Source: Actinomycetota bacterium
GTDB lineage: Bacteria > Actinomycetota > Humimicrobiia > Hakubellales > JAMDDV01
Direction of reading: 5' to 3'
Assembly (NCBI GenBank): GCA_023488455.1
Contig: JAMDDV010000015.1
Coordinates: 1 to 64,000, forward strand
Length of the DNA: 64,000 bases
Part shown: positions 1-8,706 of the stretch, piece by piece
How positions within the stretch are numbered: position 1 is the first letter of the stretch
How the letters are laid out: every line of letters starts with the position of its first letter
Position numbers and translations under genes: made by a program
The notes under the pieces: model-generated
Seen by the model: the letters and a program-made list of their open reading frames with translations, nothing else
Databases searched by the model: none
Told to the model about the DNA's origin: nothing

Positions 1-537
1 GAAACATGGGCAGAAGAAGTAATGCCCGAAATCTGGGTGGACAATAGTCCTCCTGAAATCGAAATCACCGGATTGAGTGATAAATATGATGCAGAAACTA
101 ACCTGGTAAATATGGAAATTCTGGTAACTGATGAATCTGAAATATCCAAAACCGAAATAACCCTCGACGGTGGAGAGAAATGGTTCGATCTATCAAATCT
201 TGGAGAAATGTTCGGCACAGTTGGTGAATTTTCTGCTGACAGCAGCGCGTTTGATGGCGGTGTTCAAATTAACCTAATCATGGAAATGTATTCGAATATA
301 TACTACATTGCCATCAGGTCAACTGATAGCGAAGGAAACCAGACCCAAACCGAAACAAGGACTGTCACCGTTGAAAACCCGATTCCTTCCTTACCAGAAT
401 TTCAGACAGGAGACAGAGGCCCGCTTATTCTGCTTGCCCTTATATGTGTTGAATCAACATGCCTAATTGTAATAGCAATAATCTTAATAGTCGTATTGAC
501 AACTATAAACCGCAAAAAGAACATCGCCAAAAAATAA
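1..537 (+). CDS. C-terminal part of a surface protein with a membrane anchor (5' truncated)
   Basis: The reading frame is open from base 1, so the gene begins upstream of the window; the ATG at 22 is probably internal. What remains is a beta-rich Ig-like segment of about 130 residues, resembling domains of extracellular proteins in which charge and aromatic residues alternate. A single transmembrane helix follows near the C-terminus (LILLALICVESTCLIVIAII) and a short basic tail (NRKKNIAKK). This is the layout of an outward-facing protein held by a C-terminal stop-transfer helix. The domain family is not recognised and no catalytic motif is seen. It converges on the M3 peptidase gene with 6 bp between stop codons. 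Confidence 0.6.
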   Translation, partial: ETWAEEVMPEIWVDNSPPEIEITGLSDKYDAETNLVNMEILVTDESEISKTEITLDGGEKWFDLSNLGEMFGTVGEFSADSSAFDGGVQINLIMEMYSNIYYIAIRSTDSEGNQTQTETRTVTVENPIPSLPEFQTGDRGPLILLALICVESTCLIVIAIILIVVLTTINRKKNIAKK

Positions 538-543
538 CTTCTG

Positions 544-2040
544 TCAAGACATATAAATATCCAGAAGTGGTTCGATTAAGAGACCGGAGAGGCCAAGCTC
601 CCCTAAAATCTCCTCCACCTTATATTTTTGACCGTAATACCAGATCTCTCTCAACATATCACCGGCCTTCTTGTTTTCAAACCATGCCTCGCCGAACCTG
701 CCCTCGAGATATGCTCGCAGCTGTGCTTCGAAAACCCAAGCCCTGAGGTAATTGGCGCAGTACATCGATTCATCCACATCTTTCAAATAGTTCTCGGCTG
801 GATATTCAAGAAATGCACTTCTGTAAAGAATATCTTTATATAGTTCTGACTTGCCGTCCAGCGACGATCCATCGTGCAACCTGATCTCATACTGAAGCTT
901 GGTTACATACCTCCTGAGCATCATCAGGTCGATTGCTTTGGAAAACGACGAATATCTGTCAGAATCATCGATGAAAAGCATTTTCTTAAGCCAGACTCTG
1001 TTTTTCAACAGATTTTCAAGGAGAAAGGCAAAACCCTCTGTCACCGAATTGTCACCCAAATACCTGAACTCAACTGGAAGTTTGGCTGAAACATTTGCAA
1101 AATGTTCCGCATGCCCTCCTTCGTGTAAAAAAGCCTGGTAATCATCCTGACCACCCGACGGCATTATGCAGAGATATATCTCAGAGGGGATCCTGACTAT
1201 CGAGCAGAATGCGCGCGGAGACTTCTTTCCCCTCGCTTCAATATCCAGGATGATATTCTTCTGCTCGTTTAAATCTATCCCCAAGCCTTTCATCGTCTGG
1301 TGGAAACTTTCAACCAATCTATCCTTTTTAAAGTACTCATCAAACCTTTTGCCCCTTATCAGAAATGGCATGTCGCTTCTCTTTGTCTCTTTGAGCGAAA
1401 GGCCGATTTCACGTCTCAGAACCGCATCCATTATCTTTATGTAGAGCTCATTGGTCTTCCCCAGTATCTGATTCAACAGAACCGAGAGCTCCATGTAATC
1501 TATCTCCTTAAGCAGAGAGAACATCTCAAGGTAATTTTTGTACCCGAGCTCTTTTGTGATCTGATGGATCTTCGACCAGTAGTCCACAAGAATCGGGTTT
1601 AACTCTACGCTGGTGACTTCATTTCTCTTACTGTCAATCAATGCGCGCTTTTCCTGCTCTGGCTCGTTCATCTGCATAACAGAAGAATACCGATAGCTGA
1701 CCTTCTCACCATCGATATTAATTGTCGCCTCTGCTTCCCTTGTGCTGAACCGATCCTTCTGCTCCTTCACTTTCTCCCCAATCAAATACTCGGTACTAAA
1801 GATGAGCAGTTGAGCCAACCTCCTCTTTTCTTCCTTATCATGCTCGGTCCTGTACAAATCCTTTATTTCGGAGTTCACCTCCACTGAAAAAAGAGGCTCA
1901 TACTTTCGATACAGTGCCGAAAGGTTAAGCTCCTCTTTTTGCCCGGAGCAATGCAGGTAATATTCATAATCCATCTCGCCCAAAAAGCCCTCCACGCCGC
2001 TTCTGTATTTTTCCAGATCCAAACGATCCTCCCCGATCAA
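544..2040 (-). CDS. M3-family zinc metallopeptidase (oligoendopeptidase-like)
   Basis: A 498-residue protein with the gluzincin site HEGGH in the context FLHEGGHAEHFA near residue 310. A downstream glutamate in SVTEGFAFLLENLL fits the third zinc ligand. The HEGGH sequence and the long all-helical flanks match family M3 (thimet oligopeptidase, oligoendopeptidase F, PepF), although it is shorter than the usual 560-680 residues. There is no signal peptide, so a cytoplasmic peptide-degrading role is inferred. It is divergent from the Mut7-C gene across a 44-bp AT-rich gap. The subfamily and substrate are uncertain. Confidence 0.8.
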   Translation of the reverse strand: MIGEDRLDLEKYRSGVEGFLGEMDYEYYLHCSGQKEELNLSALYRKYEPLFSVEVNSEIKDLYRTEHDKEEKRRLAQLLIFSTEYLIGEKVKEQKDRFSTREAEATINIDGEKVSYRYSSVMQMNEPEQEKRALIDSKRNEVTSVELNPILVDYWSKIHQITKELGYKNYLEMFSLLKEIDYMELSVLLNQILGKTNELYIKIMDAVLRREIGLSLKETKRSDMPFLIRGKRFDEYFKKDRLVESFHQTMKGLGIDLNEQKNIILDIEARGKKSPRAFCSIVRIPSEIYLCIMPSGGQDDYQAFLHEGGHAEHFANVSAKLPVEFRYLGDNSVTEGFAFLLENLLKNRVWLKKMLFIDDSDRYSSFSKAIDLMMLRRYVTKLQYEIRLHDGSSLDGKSELYKDILYRSAFLEYPAENYLKDVDESMYCANYLRAWVFEAQLRAYLEGRFGEAWFENKKAGDMLREIWYYGQKYKVEEILGELGLSGLLIEPLLDIYMS

Positions 2041-2084
2041 AATTTATAAAATTATAATTCAGCTATTATTTTATAATTAATTCT

Positions 2085-2597
2085 ATGATATATAATAGCG
2101 ACGTTCCCCCGATGATCGCCGATGCCATGCTTGGTAAACTCGCCAGATATCTGAGAATGCTCGGCATAGACATCGAATATAAAAGCGACTACGCAGACGA
2201 TGAGATCATCAAAAAAGCTCTTATCGAAAACAGGTGGGTACTGACCAGGGATACGCTACTTATAAAAAGAAGGGAGTTCGCACGAGGCAAGATAAAATTT
2301 ATCTTCATAAATAACGATTCTGTGCAGGAACAACTGCAGCAAATTTTTCAATATTTTAAGCTGGAAAGACAACTAAACTTCGCCAGGTGCATAGTGTGCA
2401 ACAGTGAACTTGTCAAAATTGATAAAAAAGATGTCAAAGATGAAGTTCCTGAATATGTCTTTTTGACTCAAGAAACCTTTTATAAATGCAATAGATGCTT
2501 CAAGATCTATTGGAGCGGAACCCACGTAGAGAATATGCAAAAATATTTCAGTGAGCTAAATATTCCTGATCACGGGCGCTCCAGCGGGAGCGGCTAA
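2085..2597 (+). CDS. Mut7-C (DUF82) RNase domain protein
   Basis: A 170-residue protein opening with MIADAMLGKLARYLRMLGID and the downstream WVLTRDTLL motif, the signature of the Mut7-C family, a PIN-like RNase fold first named from the worm Mut-7 C-terminus. The conserved aspartates (ADAML, TRD) would be the metal-binding residues. The C-terminal half carries two CxxC pairs (CIVC, CNRC), forming a zinc ribbon common in this family. The ATG at 2112 (MIADAML) could be the real start because no ribosome-binding site supports the one at 2085. Its 3' end overlaps the convergent GNAT gene by 42 bp. The RNA target is unknown. Confidence 0.8.
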   Translation: MIYNSDVPPMIADAMLGKLARYLRMLGIDIEYKSDYADDEIIKKALIENRWVLTRDTLLIKRREFARGKIKFIFINNDSVQEQLQQIFQYFKLERQLNFARCIVCNSELVKIDKKDVKDEVPEYVFLTQETFYKCNRCFKIYWSGTHVENMQKYFSELNIPDHGRSSGSG

Positions 2598-3176
2598 CTC
2601 AATCTTTCTCAGAATTTTCCTTACTTTCTCGGTAACCTCAAGCACGGATCTCATCTCAAGTCTTACTATTGGATACTCGAAATCATTCTTTTTTATATAA
2701 AACCCGTTATCAAGGTAGAGCTCAAGTGGACCTGATGGGTTTTCGCTGGAATTCCTCCTGGCGATCGCTTCTATGGACCTGATCCTCTTCTTCGATGTTT
2801 CGCTTATGATCGATCTGAGAAGCTCTTTACCGAGCCCCATGCCCCTGTATTCTTCAATTATGTAAAGACACGATATGAAAAGTGCTGACGAATCCAGGTG
2901 CCTGGAATTTCTATAAAGGGTCAAGCCCTTAAAAAAAGCTGGCAATCCGAACTGCGCATAGCCCACGGTCCTGCCATTCTTCTTCATTATCTTCCCGCAG
3001 CTGCCCCAGGAGAGTAGATAGCTTGAATACCATTCTTCTTTATAAAAGGAGACATCCCCTTGCTGGTTGTTCTTAAATGGAGCCGTTCCAGCTTCCCAGT
3101 ATTCACAGGATTTACATGGATGTGGAATATTATTCAACTCTGATAAAGAGATATTAAAAATATTCCTGTATGCCAA
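2556..3176 (-). CDS. GNAT-family N-acetyltransferase
   Basis: A 206-residue protein. The acetyl-CoA binding motif A is visible as IIEEYRGMGLGKELL (around residues 106-120), which is the Q/RxxGxG/A region of the GNAT fold. The N-terminus has a CKSCEYWE segment, a cysteine pair seen in a subset of bacterial GNAT proteins. The acceptor is not predictable. The gene lies 21 bp downstream of the Asp23-family gene on the same strand, so the two may be cotranscribed. Confidence 0.75.
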   Translation of the reverse strand: MAYRNIFNISLSELNNIPHPCKSCEYWEAGTAPFKNNQQGDVSFYKEEWYSSYLLSWGSCGKIMKKNGRTVGYAQFGLPAFFKGLTLYRNSRHLDSSALFISCLYIIEEYRGMGLGKELLRSIISETSKKRIRSIEAIARRNSSENPSGPLELYLDNGFYIKKNDFEYPIVRLEMRSVLEVTEKVRKILRKIELAAPAGAPVIRNI

Positions 3177-3197
3177 ACTATTCCCCGATCAAAAAGC

Positions 3198-3542
3198 TCA
3201 GAGCTTGACTACATCGTCTACAAAAACTCTTACCTCGTTGACCTTAACGGAAGATAACTTCTCGACATATTCCTTGATCTCTTTTTGTACAGACTGTGCA
3301 ATCGAGGGAATGTGACTCAAAAATTCGACAACTATATGCACATCTATATTAACCGATCCGTTATCAAGAGGTTCAACTGTTACCCCTTTGCCGTACTGAT
3401 GCTTGCCAAGCATACCCATTACATCATTTACTATATTGCCGTGCATTCCATAAACACCGGGTACCCTTTTTATAGCCCCGGCCGCTACGGTAGCTATGAC
3501 GTCACTTCCAACCTCTATTCTATCATTGTCAGTATTCTTCAA
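3198..3542 (-). CDS. Asp23/Gls24-family protein
   Basis: A 114-residue protein covering the full Asp23/Gls24 domain: VIATVAAGAIKRVPGVYGM near the N-terminus, GVTVEPLDNGSVNIDVHIVVEF in the middle, and VNEVRVFVDDVV at the end. Family members in Gram-positive bacteria are linked to cell-envelope stress or sit beside fatty-acid and cell-division genes; the biochemical activity is unknown. The family is typical of Firmicutes and Actinobacteria, which supports a monoderm host. It heads a two-gene minus-strand unit with the GNAT gene. Confidence 0.85.
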   Translation of the reverse strand: MKNTDNDRIEVGSDVIATVAAGAIKRVPGVYGMHGNIVNDVMGMLGKHQYGKGVTVEPLDNGSVNIDVHIVVEFLSHIPSIAQSVQKEIKEYVEKLSSVKVNEVRVFVDDVVKL

Positions 3543-3622
3543 TTTTTACTCCAAAAATTTGCCTATTATATTATCACAAAATGAGTTGCGTGCCCTGTAG
3601 AACTAAGGTAGTATCATTTAAA

Positions 3623-4873
3623 ATGAAAGAACTGAATTTCGATAAATGGAGAGTGCTATTTTCGGATCGTGCAGCCGGGATGCGAGCATCAGACATTCGT
3701 GACCTGCTGGATGTTGCCACGCGACCAGACATAATTTCGTTTGCTGGCGGTCTGCCCTATCTCAAACTCCTGGATTATGATGAGCTGGAACTAATTGTCA
3801 CAGATCTGATTTCAGGAAATGGCTGTTTCTCATTTCAATACGGATCCACCTCTGGTTACCTCCCCTTGAAAAAATCGATCGTCGAGATAATGGCTGCAGA
3901 GAGAATGACCGTTTCAGAAAACAACATAATAATAACTGACGGTGGCCAGCAAGCCCTGGACCTGATTAGCAAAATTTTCATAAACCCGGGCGACACTGTA
4001 CTCATGGAGGTGCCCGGATATACTGGCGCACTCGGTGCGTTCATCTCTTACCAGGCAAAGGTCATCGGCATCGAGATGGATAAGGATGGAATGAGAATAG
4101 ACGAACTTGAATCGCAAATTGAACGGAGTTTGAAAAATGGCGAGAAGATCAAATTCATATACACAGTCCCTAACTACTCTAACCCAAGCGGGATTACCCT
4201 GAGCTTAGAAAGAAGAAAAGAACTCCTAAAATTGGCGAAAAAGTTTGACATCCTGATAGTCGAGGACAACCCCTACGGCATGCTCCGATTTGAAGGTAAG
4301 CCGATAGATAGTCTCTTCAGAATAGACAATGAGAACGTTATATACGTAGGATCCATATCAAAGATATTCGCCCCAGGTCTAAGAGTTGGCTGGGTAGCCG
4401 CACACGCTTCCATAATTGAAAAACTTGGACATGGAAAACAGTCTTCCGATCTATGTTCATCATCGCTTACACAGATGATAGCGCATGAGTACTTCTCAAA
4501 AACAGACTGGAGAGCTAACGTCACAAAACTGGTTAAAAAATATCGTGAACATAGAAATGTGATGGCCACCACAATCGACGATCTCTTTCCTTTAGAAAGT
4601 TCGCGATCCGTACCAAGCGGAGGCTTTTACATCTGGTCCACATTGCCAAAGTACATAAACACGACTGACCTCCTGGCAGAAGCAATTAACAATAATGTGG
4701 CTTTCGTACCCGGAAAAGCCTTTTACCCTGATGAGCTGGGTAAAAATGAGATGCGTCTTGCCTTCTGTACTGCTGAGCCCGATGAGATCGCTGAAGGGAT
4801 AAAGAGATTGGCCAATATCATAAAAGATCAGATGAAACTGTACAGTTTATTGAATCCAAAGGACCAAAAATAA
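3623..4873 (+). CDS. PLP-dependent aminotransferase, class I/II (2-aminoadipate/LysN-like)
   Basis: A cytoplasmic fold-type I aminotransferase of about 416 residues. The PLP-binding lysine is in SISKIFAPGLRVGW; other hallmarks are IISFAGGLP near the N-terminus, TDGGQQALDL, VPNYSNPSG and EDNPYG. This arrangement matches the LysN/ARO8-like group that transaminates 2-aminoadipate, branched-chain or aromatic amino acids. The ATG at 3623 is chosen over the one at 3581 because the family begins near this point and AAGG lies upstream. No biosynthetic neighbour helps to define the substrate. ddl follows 46 bp downstream. Confidence 0.85.
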   Translation: MKELNFDKWRVLFSDRAAGMRASDIRDLLDVATRPDIISFAGGLPYLKLLDYDELELIVTDLISGNGCFSFQYGSTSGYLPLKKSIVEIMAAERMTVSENNIIITDGGQQALDLISKIFINPGDTVLMEVPGYTGALGAFISYQAKVIGIEMDKDGMRIDELESQIERSLKNGEKIKFIYTVPNYSNPSGITLSLERRKELLKLAKKFDILIVEDNPYGMLRFEGKPIDSLFRIDNENVIYVGSISKIFAPGLRVGWVAAHASIIEKLGHGKQSSDLCSSSLTQMIAHEYFSKTDWRANVTKLVKKYREHRNVMATTIDDLFPLESSRSVPSGGFYIWSTLPKYINTTDLLAEAINNNVAFVPGKAFYPDELGKNEMRLAFCTAEPDEIAEGIKRLANIIKDQMKLYSLLNPKDQK

Positions 4874-4919
4874 AAACTCAAAGCAATGTTCTCAGTCAAC
4901 TTCTAGGAAGGAAATCTGA

Positions 4920-5852
4920 ATGAAGAAAAAAATTGCTGTTCTGATGGGGGGCCGGTCGCTTGAGCGAGAGGTTTCCCTCAAAAGTGGACAAAGAATATCA
5001 GAAGCTCTCCTTAAAAAAGACTACAACGTAACTCAAATTGACCTCAGCGAAAATTTTGTTGATGATTTGATCGCTGGTAAATTCGACCTGGTTTACATTG
5101 CACTCCATGGAAAATATGGCGAGGATGGGACGATTCAGGAGCTACTTGACATTCTCGACATTCCCTACACAGGACCTGACGTATATGCCAATATACTGAG
5201 CTTTGACAAGATTCTTTCCAAAAAAATATTTCAAAATAACGGAATCCCAACTCCCAAATTTCACACACTGAGCGCTGAGGCATTCAAGGAGATGGGTGCT
5301 GCCAGCGCACTATCCAAAGTGGTTAAAAAAATTGGCATGCCGCTGGTTGTAAAACCATCACAACAGGGTTCAGCTCTGGGCATCAAAATAGTGAACAGCG
5401 AGGATGAGCTCGCAAATGCGCTGATCTCCGCACTAAGCTACGGCAAGAAGGTACTCCTCGAACAATATATAAAGGGAGTTGAGGTCGCCGTAAGTCTAAT
5501 CGGCAAGGATAATCCAAGAATACTCCCAATCGTAGAAATTGCTCCAAGAAGTGGCTTTTTCGACTTCAGGTCAATGTACACACCTGGAATGACCGATTAT
5601 TTCATACCAGCAAGATTAAGTAAAAAAGTACAGGAAACTGTTGCAAAACTTGCACTTAAAGTACACAAAGTGCTGGAGTGCGACAAATTGTCCAGGGTCG
5701 ATATCATAGTCGGCGAGGACGATATCCCATATGTGCTTGAATTAAACACCAGTCCTGGCATGACTGAAACAAGCTTGCTGCCAATGGCTGCACAGGCTGA
5801 TGGCATCGAATTTGACGATCTCGTAGAAATGATCGTCAATATGTCGATATGA
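4920..5852 (+). CDS. ddl: D-alanine--D-alanine ligase
   Basis: A 310-residue ATP-grasp ligase that joins two D-alanines for peptidoglycan precursors in the cytoplasm. Visible motifs are MGGRSLEREVSLKSG (N-terminal substrate loop), ALHGKYGEDGTIQELLDILDIPYTG, PLVVKPSQQGSALGI and the C-terminal LELNTSPGMTETSLLP with the Mg-binding Glu and Asn. Length is normal for DdlB. A clear AGGAAGGA ribosome-binding site lies 7 bp upstream of the ATG. The substrate-specificity loop region is not decisive for D-Ala versus D-Lac, but nothing suggests a vancomycin-resistance variant. Confidence 0.93.
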   Translation: MKKKIAVLMGGRSLEREVSLKSGQRISEALLKKDYNVTQIDLSENFVDDLIAGKFDLVYIALHGKYGEDGTIQELLDILDIPYTGPDVYANILSFDKILSKKIFQNNGIPTPKFHTLSAEAFKEMGAASALSKVVKKIGMPLVVKPSQQGSALGIKIVNSEDELANALISALSYGKKVLLEQYIKGVEVAVSLIGKDNPRILPIVEIAPRSGFFDFRSMYTPGMTDYFIPARLSKKVQETVAKLALKVHKVLECDKLSRVDIIVGEDDIPYVLELNTSPGMTETSLLPMAAQADGIEFDDLVEMIVNMSI

Positions 5853-5896
5853 CGTTCTAATTTTAATAAACGTCTGATTCTCGAAAGATTTGAATT

Positions 5897-6760
5897 ATGA
5901 GCAGGATTCTGGTTATAACAGATACTGTATCGAACATACCCGACGATATTCGCAATTCACTTGGAATTATACTCGTTCCCCTTCACATCGAAATTGACGG
6001 TAAAAGTTATAGAGATGCAATCGATATAGCTCCTGATACGATTTATCAAAAGATGAGAGAATGGTCAACGCATCCATCCACATCACAGGTAAATCCCCAT
6101 GACTATCTATCAACTTTTGAGAACAACTTAAAATCCGATACCGAGGCAATCCTGGTCATCACATTAAGCAGTAAATTGAGCAGCACCTATATTTCTGCAG
6201 TATCGGCAAAACAAGCTTTTGAAGAAGCCCATTCTCAGATACGCGTTGAGGTGATTGATTCGCTCTGCGCTGCAATGAGCGAGGGCTGGATCGCCATCGA
6301 AGCGGCGCGAACAGTTAATAAAGGAGCAAAATTAGATGAAGCGCTGGTGAGAATTAAAGAAATCTCCAGCAAATTAAAATTCTACGTTGTCTTTGAGACA
6401 CTGGAATACCTCAGGCGCGGAGGAAGAATTGGCCGCGCAGCAGCTTTCATGGGCTCGGCACTCCACATTCTGCCCATAATAACATTCTCTCCAGATGGCA
6501 CAATAATTGGAATTTCTCGCGTTCGCTCAAAGAAAAAGGGCTATGAATGGATGATAAACCGAATTCGCGAATCGCTTAAACCAGGCCAGATGCTGCATCT
6601 GGCAGTGATGCATGCAGATGCAAAAGATGAAGCCCGGTGGCTATTAGAAAACATCAAAGCAGCATTCCCCTGTAGGGAGTGCTTCATAACCACACTTACA
6701 CCCATCATGGGCATTCACACCGGACCAGGGCTTGTCGGGGTATCCTACTTCGCTGAATAA
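5897..6760 (+). CDS. DegV-family fatty-acid-binding protein
   Basis: A 287-residue DegV protein. Motifs: ILVITDTVSNIP at the N-terminus, TSQVNPHDY (the Thr-Ser pair that contacts the lipid carboxylate), ITLSSKLSSTY and VFETLEYLRRGGRIG. In Gram-positive bacteria this family (FakB) presents fatty acids to the kinase FakA; no fakA gene lies in the window, so the partner is unknown. It follows ddl by 44 bp and precedes the tRNA-Arg gene. Confidence 0.88.
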   Translation: MSRILVITDTVSNIPDDIRNSLGIILVPLHIEIDGKSYRDAIDIAPDTIYQKMREWSTHPSTSQVNPHDYLSTFENNLKSDTEAILVITLSSKLSSTYISAVSAKQAFEEAHSQIRVEVIDSLCAAMSEGWIAIEAARTVNKGAKLDEALVRIKEISSKLKFYVVFETLEYLRRGGRIGRAAAFMGSALHILPIITFSPDGTIIGISRVRSKKKGYEWMINRIRESLKPGQMLHLAVMHADAKDEARWLLENIKAAFPCRECFITTLTPIMGIHTGPGLVGVSYFAE

Positions 6761-6768
6761 TTCTTTGG

Positions 6769-6774
6769 TATAAT
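6769..6774 (+). promoter_or_regulatory. Probable -10 box of the tRNA-Arg gene
   Basis: A perfect TATAAT sits 8 bp before the first base of the tRNA, the right distance for a start at the tRNA 5' region. The matching -35 region is weak. Confidence 0.5.
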
Positions 6775-6782
6775 TCTCACAA

Positions 6783-6859
6783 GTCCCTGTAGCTCAGGTG
6801 GACAGAGCACAGGTTTCCTAAACCTGGTGTCGGCGGTTCGAGTCCGCCCAGGGACTCCA
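6783..6859 (+). tRNA. tRNA-Arg (anticodon CCT)
   Basis: A full cloverleaf can be drawn: acceptor GTCCCTG/CAGGGAC, D-stem GCTC/GAGC, anticodon stem CAGGT/ACCTG with loop TTCCTAA (anticodon CCT at 6817-6819, reading AGG), and T-arm GGCGG-TTCGAGT-CCGCC. The CCA end is encoded. The 3' half from 6806 on is duplicated downstream at 11224 and, less exactly, at 12790, which marks this gene as the target of integrated elements. Confidence 0.95.
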
Positions 6860-6861
6860 GA
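6806..6861 (+). repeat. Attachment-site repeat A (3' half of tRNA-Arg)
   Basis: These 56 bases, from the end of the D-arm through the encoded CCA, recur without a mismatch at 11224-11279. A similar segment continues downstream: 6883-6916 resembles 11300-11331. Duplication of a tRNA 3' end is the classic trace of site-specific integration; here the copy inside the intact gene would be the left attachment site. Confidence 0.85.
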
Positions 6862-7045
6862 TACTTCTAAAAATTCTTGTTTACCAGGTATTTTTCTGTA
6901 CTACTGAATACTACGAATATAGAGAAATCCTTAAAAAGCGCCTGTCCAGAGCACAGGTTTCGTCATGAAGTTACAAATACTAAACGAATTGTGAAGATCG
7001 TGATATAATACACAGTATCACATCAGTAATATCTTTGGGGGAGAT

Positions 7046-7471
7046 ATGACTAAAAAGATTTTTCCACTAATTGTCACTTGTGTACTTCTCTTTTCACTTA
7101 CCATGGGATTATTCCCTACCTCTGCTTACTCAGCACCAACAAAAACAGTTACCGTTCCAGTTCAGTTAGCAGCTCAATCTATAACAATACAGGTAGTCAG
7201 CCTAACATCACCTATATACAGAGGATATAAAGCTACCTTAAAGATTAAAACAACTCCAGGAGCATACTGCACAATCACAGTCTATTACAAGTCCGGCCCA
7301 AGCACGGCCAAAGGACTAAATCCTAAAAATGCTGATGGAAATGGATACGTATCTTGGACGTGGAAGGTTGGTTCAAATACCACACCTGGCACCTGGTCAA
7401 TTGTTGTAAAAGCTAATGCAAATGGACAAACTAAATCTATGACCATTCCCTTTACGGTACTTAAAAAATAG
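7046..7471 (+). CDS. Secreted protein with one Ig-like beta-sandwich domain
   Basis: A 141-residue protein with a clear Sec signal peptide: basic start MTKK, a hydrophobic core and a probable cleavage after AYSA. The mature part is one beta-sandwich of the type with the pattern YYKSGPSTAKGL and VSWTWKVGSNTTPGTW, frequent in exported proteins of Actinobacteria and Chloroflexi, often as a bacterial Ig-like repeat. A strong GGGGGAG ribosome-binding site precedes the ATG. It is the first gene after the tRNA attachment site. Ligand and role are unknown. Confidence 0.7.
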   Translation: MTKKIFPLIVTCVLLFSLTMGLFPTSAYSAPTKTVTVPVQLAAQSITIQVVSLTSPIYRGYKATLKIKTTPGAYCTITVYYKSGPSTAKGLNPKNADGNGYVSWTWKVGSNTTPGTWSIVVKANANGQTKSMTIPFTVLKK

Positions 7472-7573
7472 TAAGGTTTCTTTCTTTATTAAATTTCAGT
7501 ATTTTTTGTAAATATATTGAACAACCGAAATAAGAACAGTTGGATGTAATATAAAGATTACTGAACATTAAAA

Positions 7574-8215
7574 ATGAACGATCAAACCGAAAATCCCTTT
7601 AGCCAATATTTAGTAAATTTTAGAGGAAGTTACCGCAGAATTAAAAACGAATTAGATGAACAAAGCAAAGCGGATAAAGAAAAATTTGATAAATTCGGCA
7701 GTGAAATTTTATACGCGAGAAAAATAAGTAGAAATACATTATTTAGAATAATTATTTTTTCAGCAAGCATTATTGGTTTCTCGGCTACAATCTTTTCAAT
7801 TCCAATTATACAGCCAAGTCTAAAACTCAATATTCTCCAATATTCCTGGTATATTTTTCTCGCTGAAATTGTTCTCGGTTTTCTTATCCTAATGTTAGAA
7901 GGGAGAATAAAATTTGCTATCACCTGGAAGAATTTCCAACTGAGCAAATATGGCTATCCATACAAATATTCCAATAAAGATAACTTGATCGCTTTTTTCA
8001 TAGCTTTACTAAGTTTATTGCATCCAGCAAACCTTATCTTTAATAAAGCATACGAAAATGCAAAAGAAAAAGAATTTAAACAGAGAGTAAATGGCTTAGT
8101 TGTTATTAAATTAGCAGATTGGTTACATAGGCTGATTATTTTTGAGAACTTATTCTTTATTCTTTTTGTTTGTGGTTTGGTTTTATTAGTTCTAAGTTTC
8201 AAAATTAGCAAATAA
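7574..8215 (+). CDS. Polytopic membrane protein, unknown function
   Basis: A 213-residue protein with four hydrophobic segments: two close together (around residues 60-110), one short segment near 145, and a C-terminal helix LFFILFVCGLVLLVLSF. The N-terminal 50 residues are charged and cytoplasmic in appearance. No family is recognised. It ends 6 bp before the broken ImmA/IrrE gene, and such membrane-protein plus ImmA pairs are common in mobile elements. Composition is strongly AT-rich compared with the genes before the tRNA. Confidence 0.55.
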   Translation: MNDQTENPFSQYLVNFRGSYRRIKNELDEQSKADKEKFDKFGSEILYARKISRNTLFRIIIFSASIIGFSATIFSIPIIQPSLKLNILQYSWYIFLAEIVLGFLILMLEGRIKFAITWKNFQLSKYGYPYKYSNKDNLIAFFIALLSLLHPANLIFNKAYENAKEKEFKQRVNGLVVIKLADWLHRLIIFENLFFILFVCGLVLLVLSFKISK

Positions 8216-8221
8216 ATAAAA

Positions 8222-8622
8222 ATGTTTGAGCCTTGGGAATTAATTGAAAAAGAAAATATCGAAGTCTTCTATACCGATAAGCAGCCTGAGAAAATTAATG
8301 CTGTTTATGATAGAGATGAGACTGGGGCAATAATCACTCTTAAAAAGGGTTTAGGTCGTATAGAAGAAAGATGTGTTTTATCCCATGAGTTAGGTCATCA
8401 TTTTTTAAGTGCCGGCAATAGTATCACAACATGCTATTCACTGGTTGAAAGGATCAATTTAAGCAGAGCAGAAAAATGAACCAATGACAGGGTAAAAAAC
8501 ATTTGTTGCCTAAAGATGAATTTATTAAGGCACTCGAGATGGGATTGGAGGTTTGGGATATAGCTGAGAAGTTTGATATAACGGAAGAGGTTGTGAAGTA
8601 TGCGAAAAGAATATATCAATAG
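8222..8622 (+). pseudogene. ImmA/IrrE-type metallopeptidase, frameshifted
   Basis: The first frame (8222-8479) contains the zinc site CVLSHELGHHFL and runs to SRAEK before a stop. The expected C-terminal part, beginning KKHLLPKDEFIKALEMG and ending KRIYQ, continues in another frame to the stop at 8620-8622. Between them there is both a frame change and an in-frame TGA, so this is not one simple sequencing slip. The intact family member would be about 130 residues and normally cleaves a phage-type repressor. Confidence 0.75.
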
Positions 8623-8706
8623 TACTTATTTATAAAAATAGTGGAATATTATTAAATAGTATGAATTTTTAATAGTAATTCAATTTGTTCTGACCAAGGA
8701 GCTTAA

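Noticed and set aside
459..746. Small ORF overlapping the surface-protein gene and the M3 gene
   Set aside because: It is a shadow frame with Pro/Arg-rich, low-quality composition and no ribosome-binding site.
6941..6961. A fourth tRNA-derived copy (CAGAGCACAGGTTTC at 6947-6961)
   Set aside because: Only 15 bases match and they are part of a small CCTGT/ACAGG hairpin; this could be chance.
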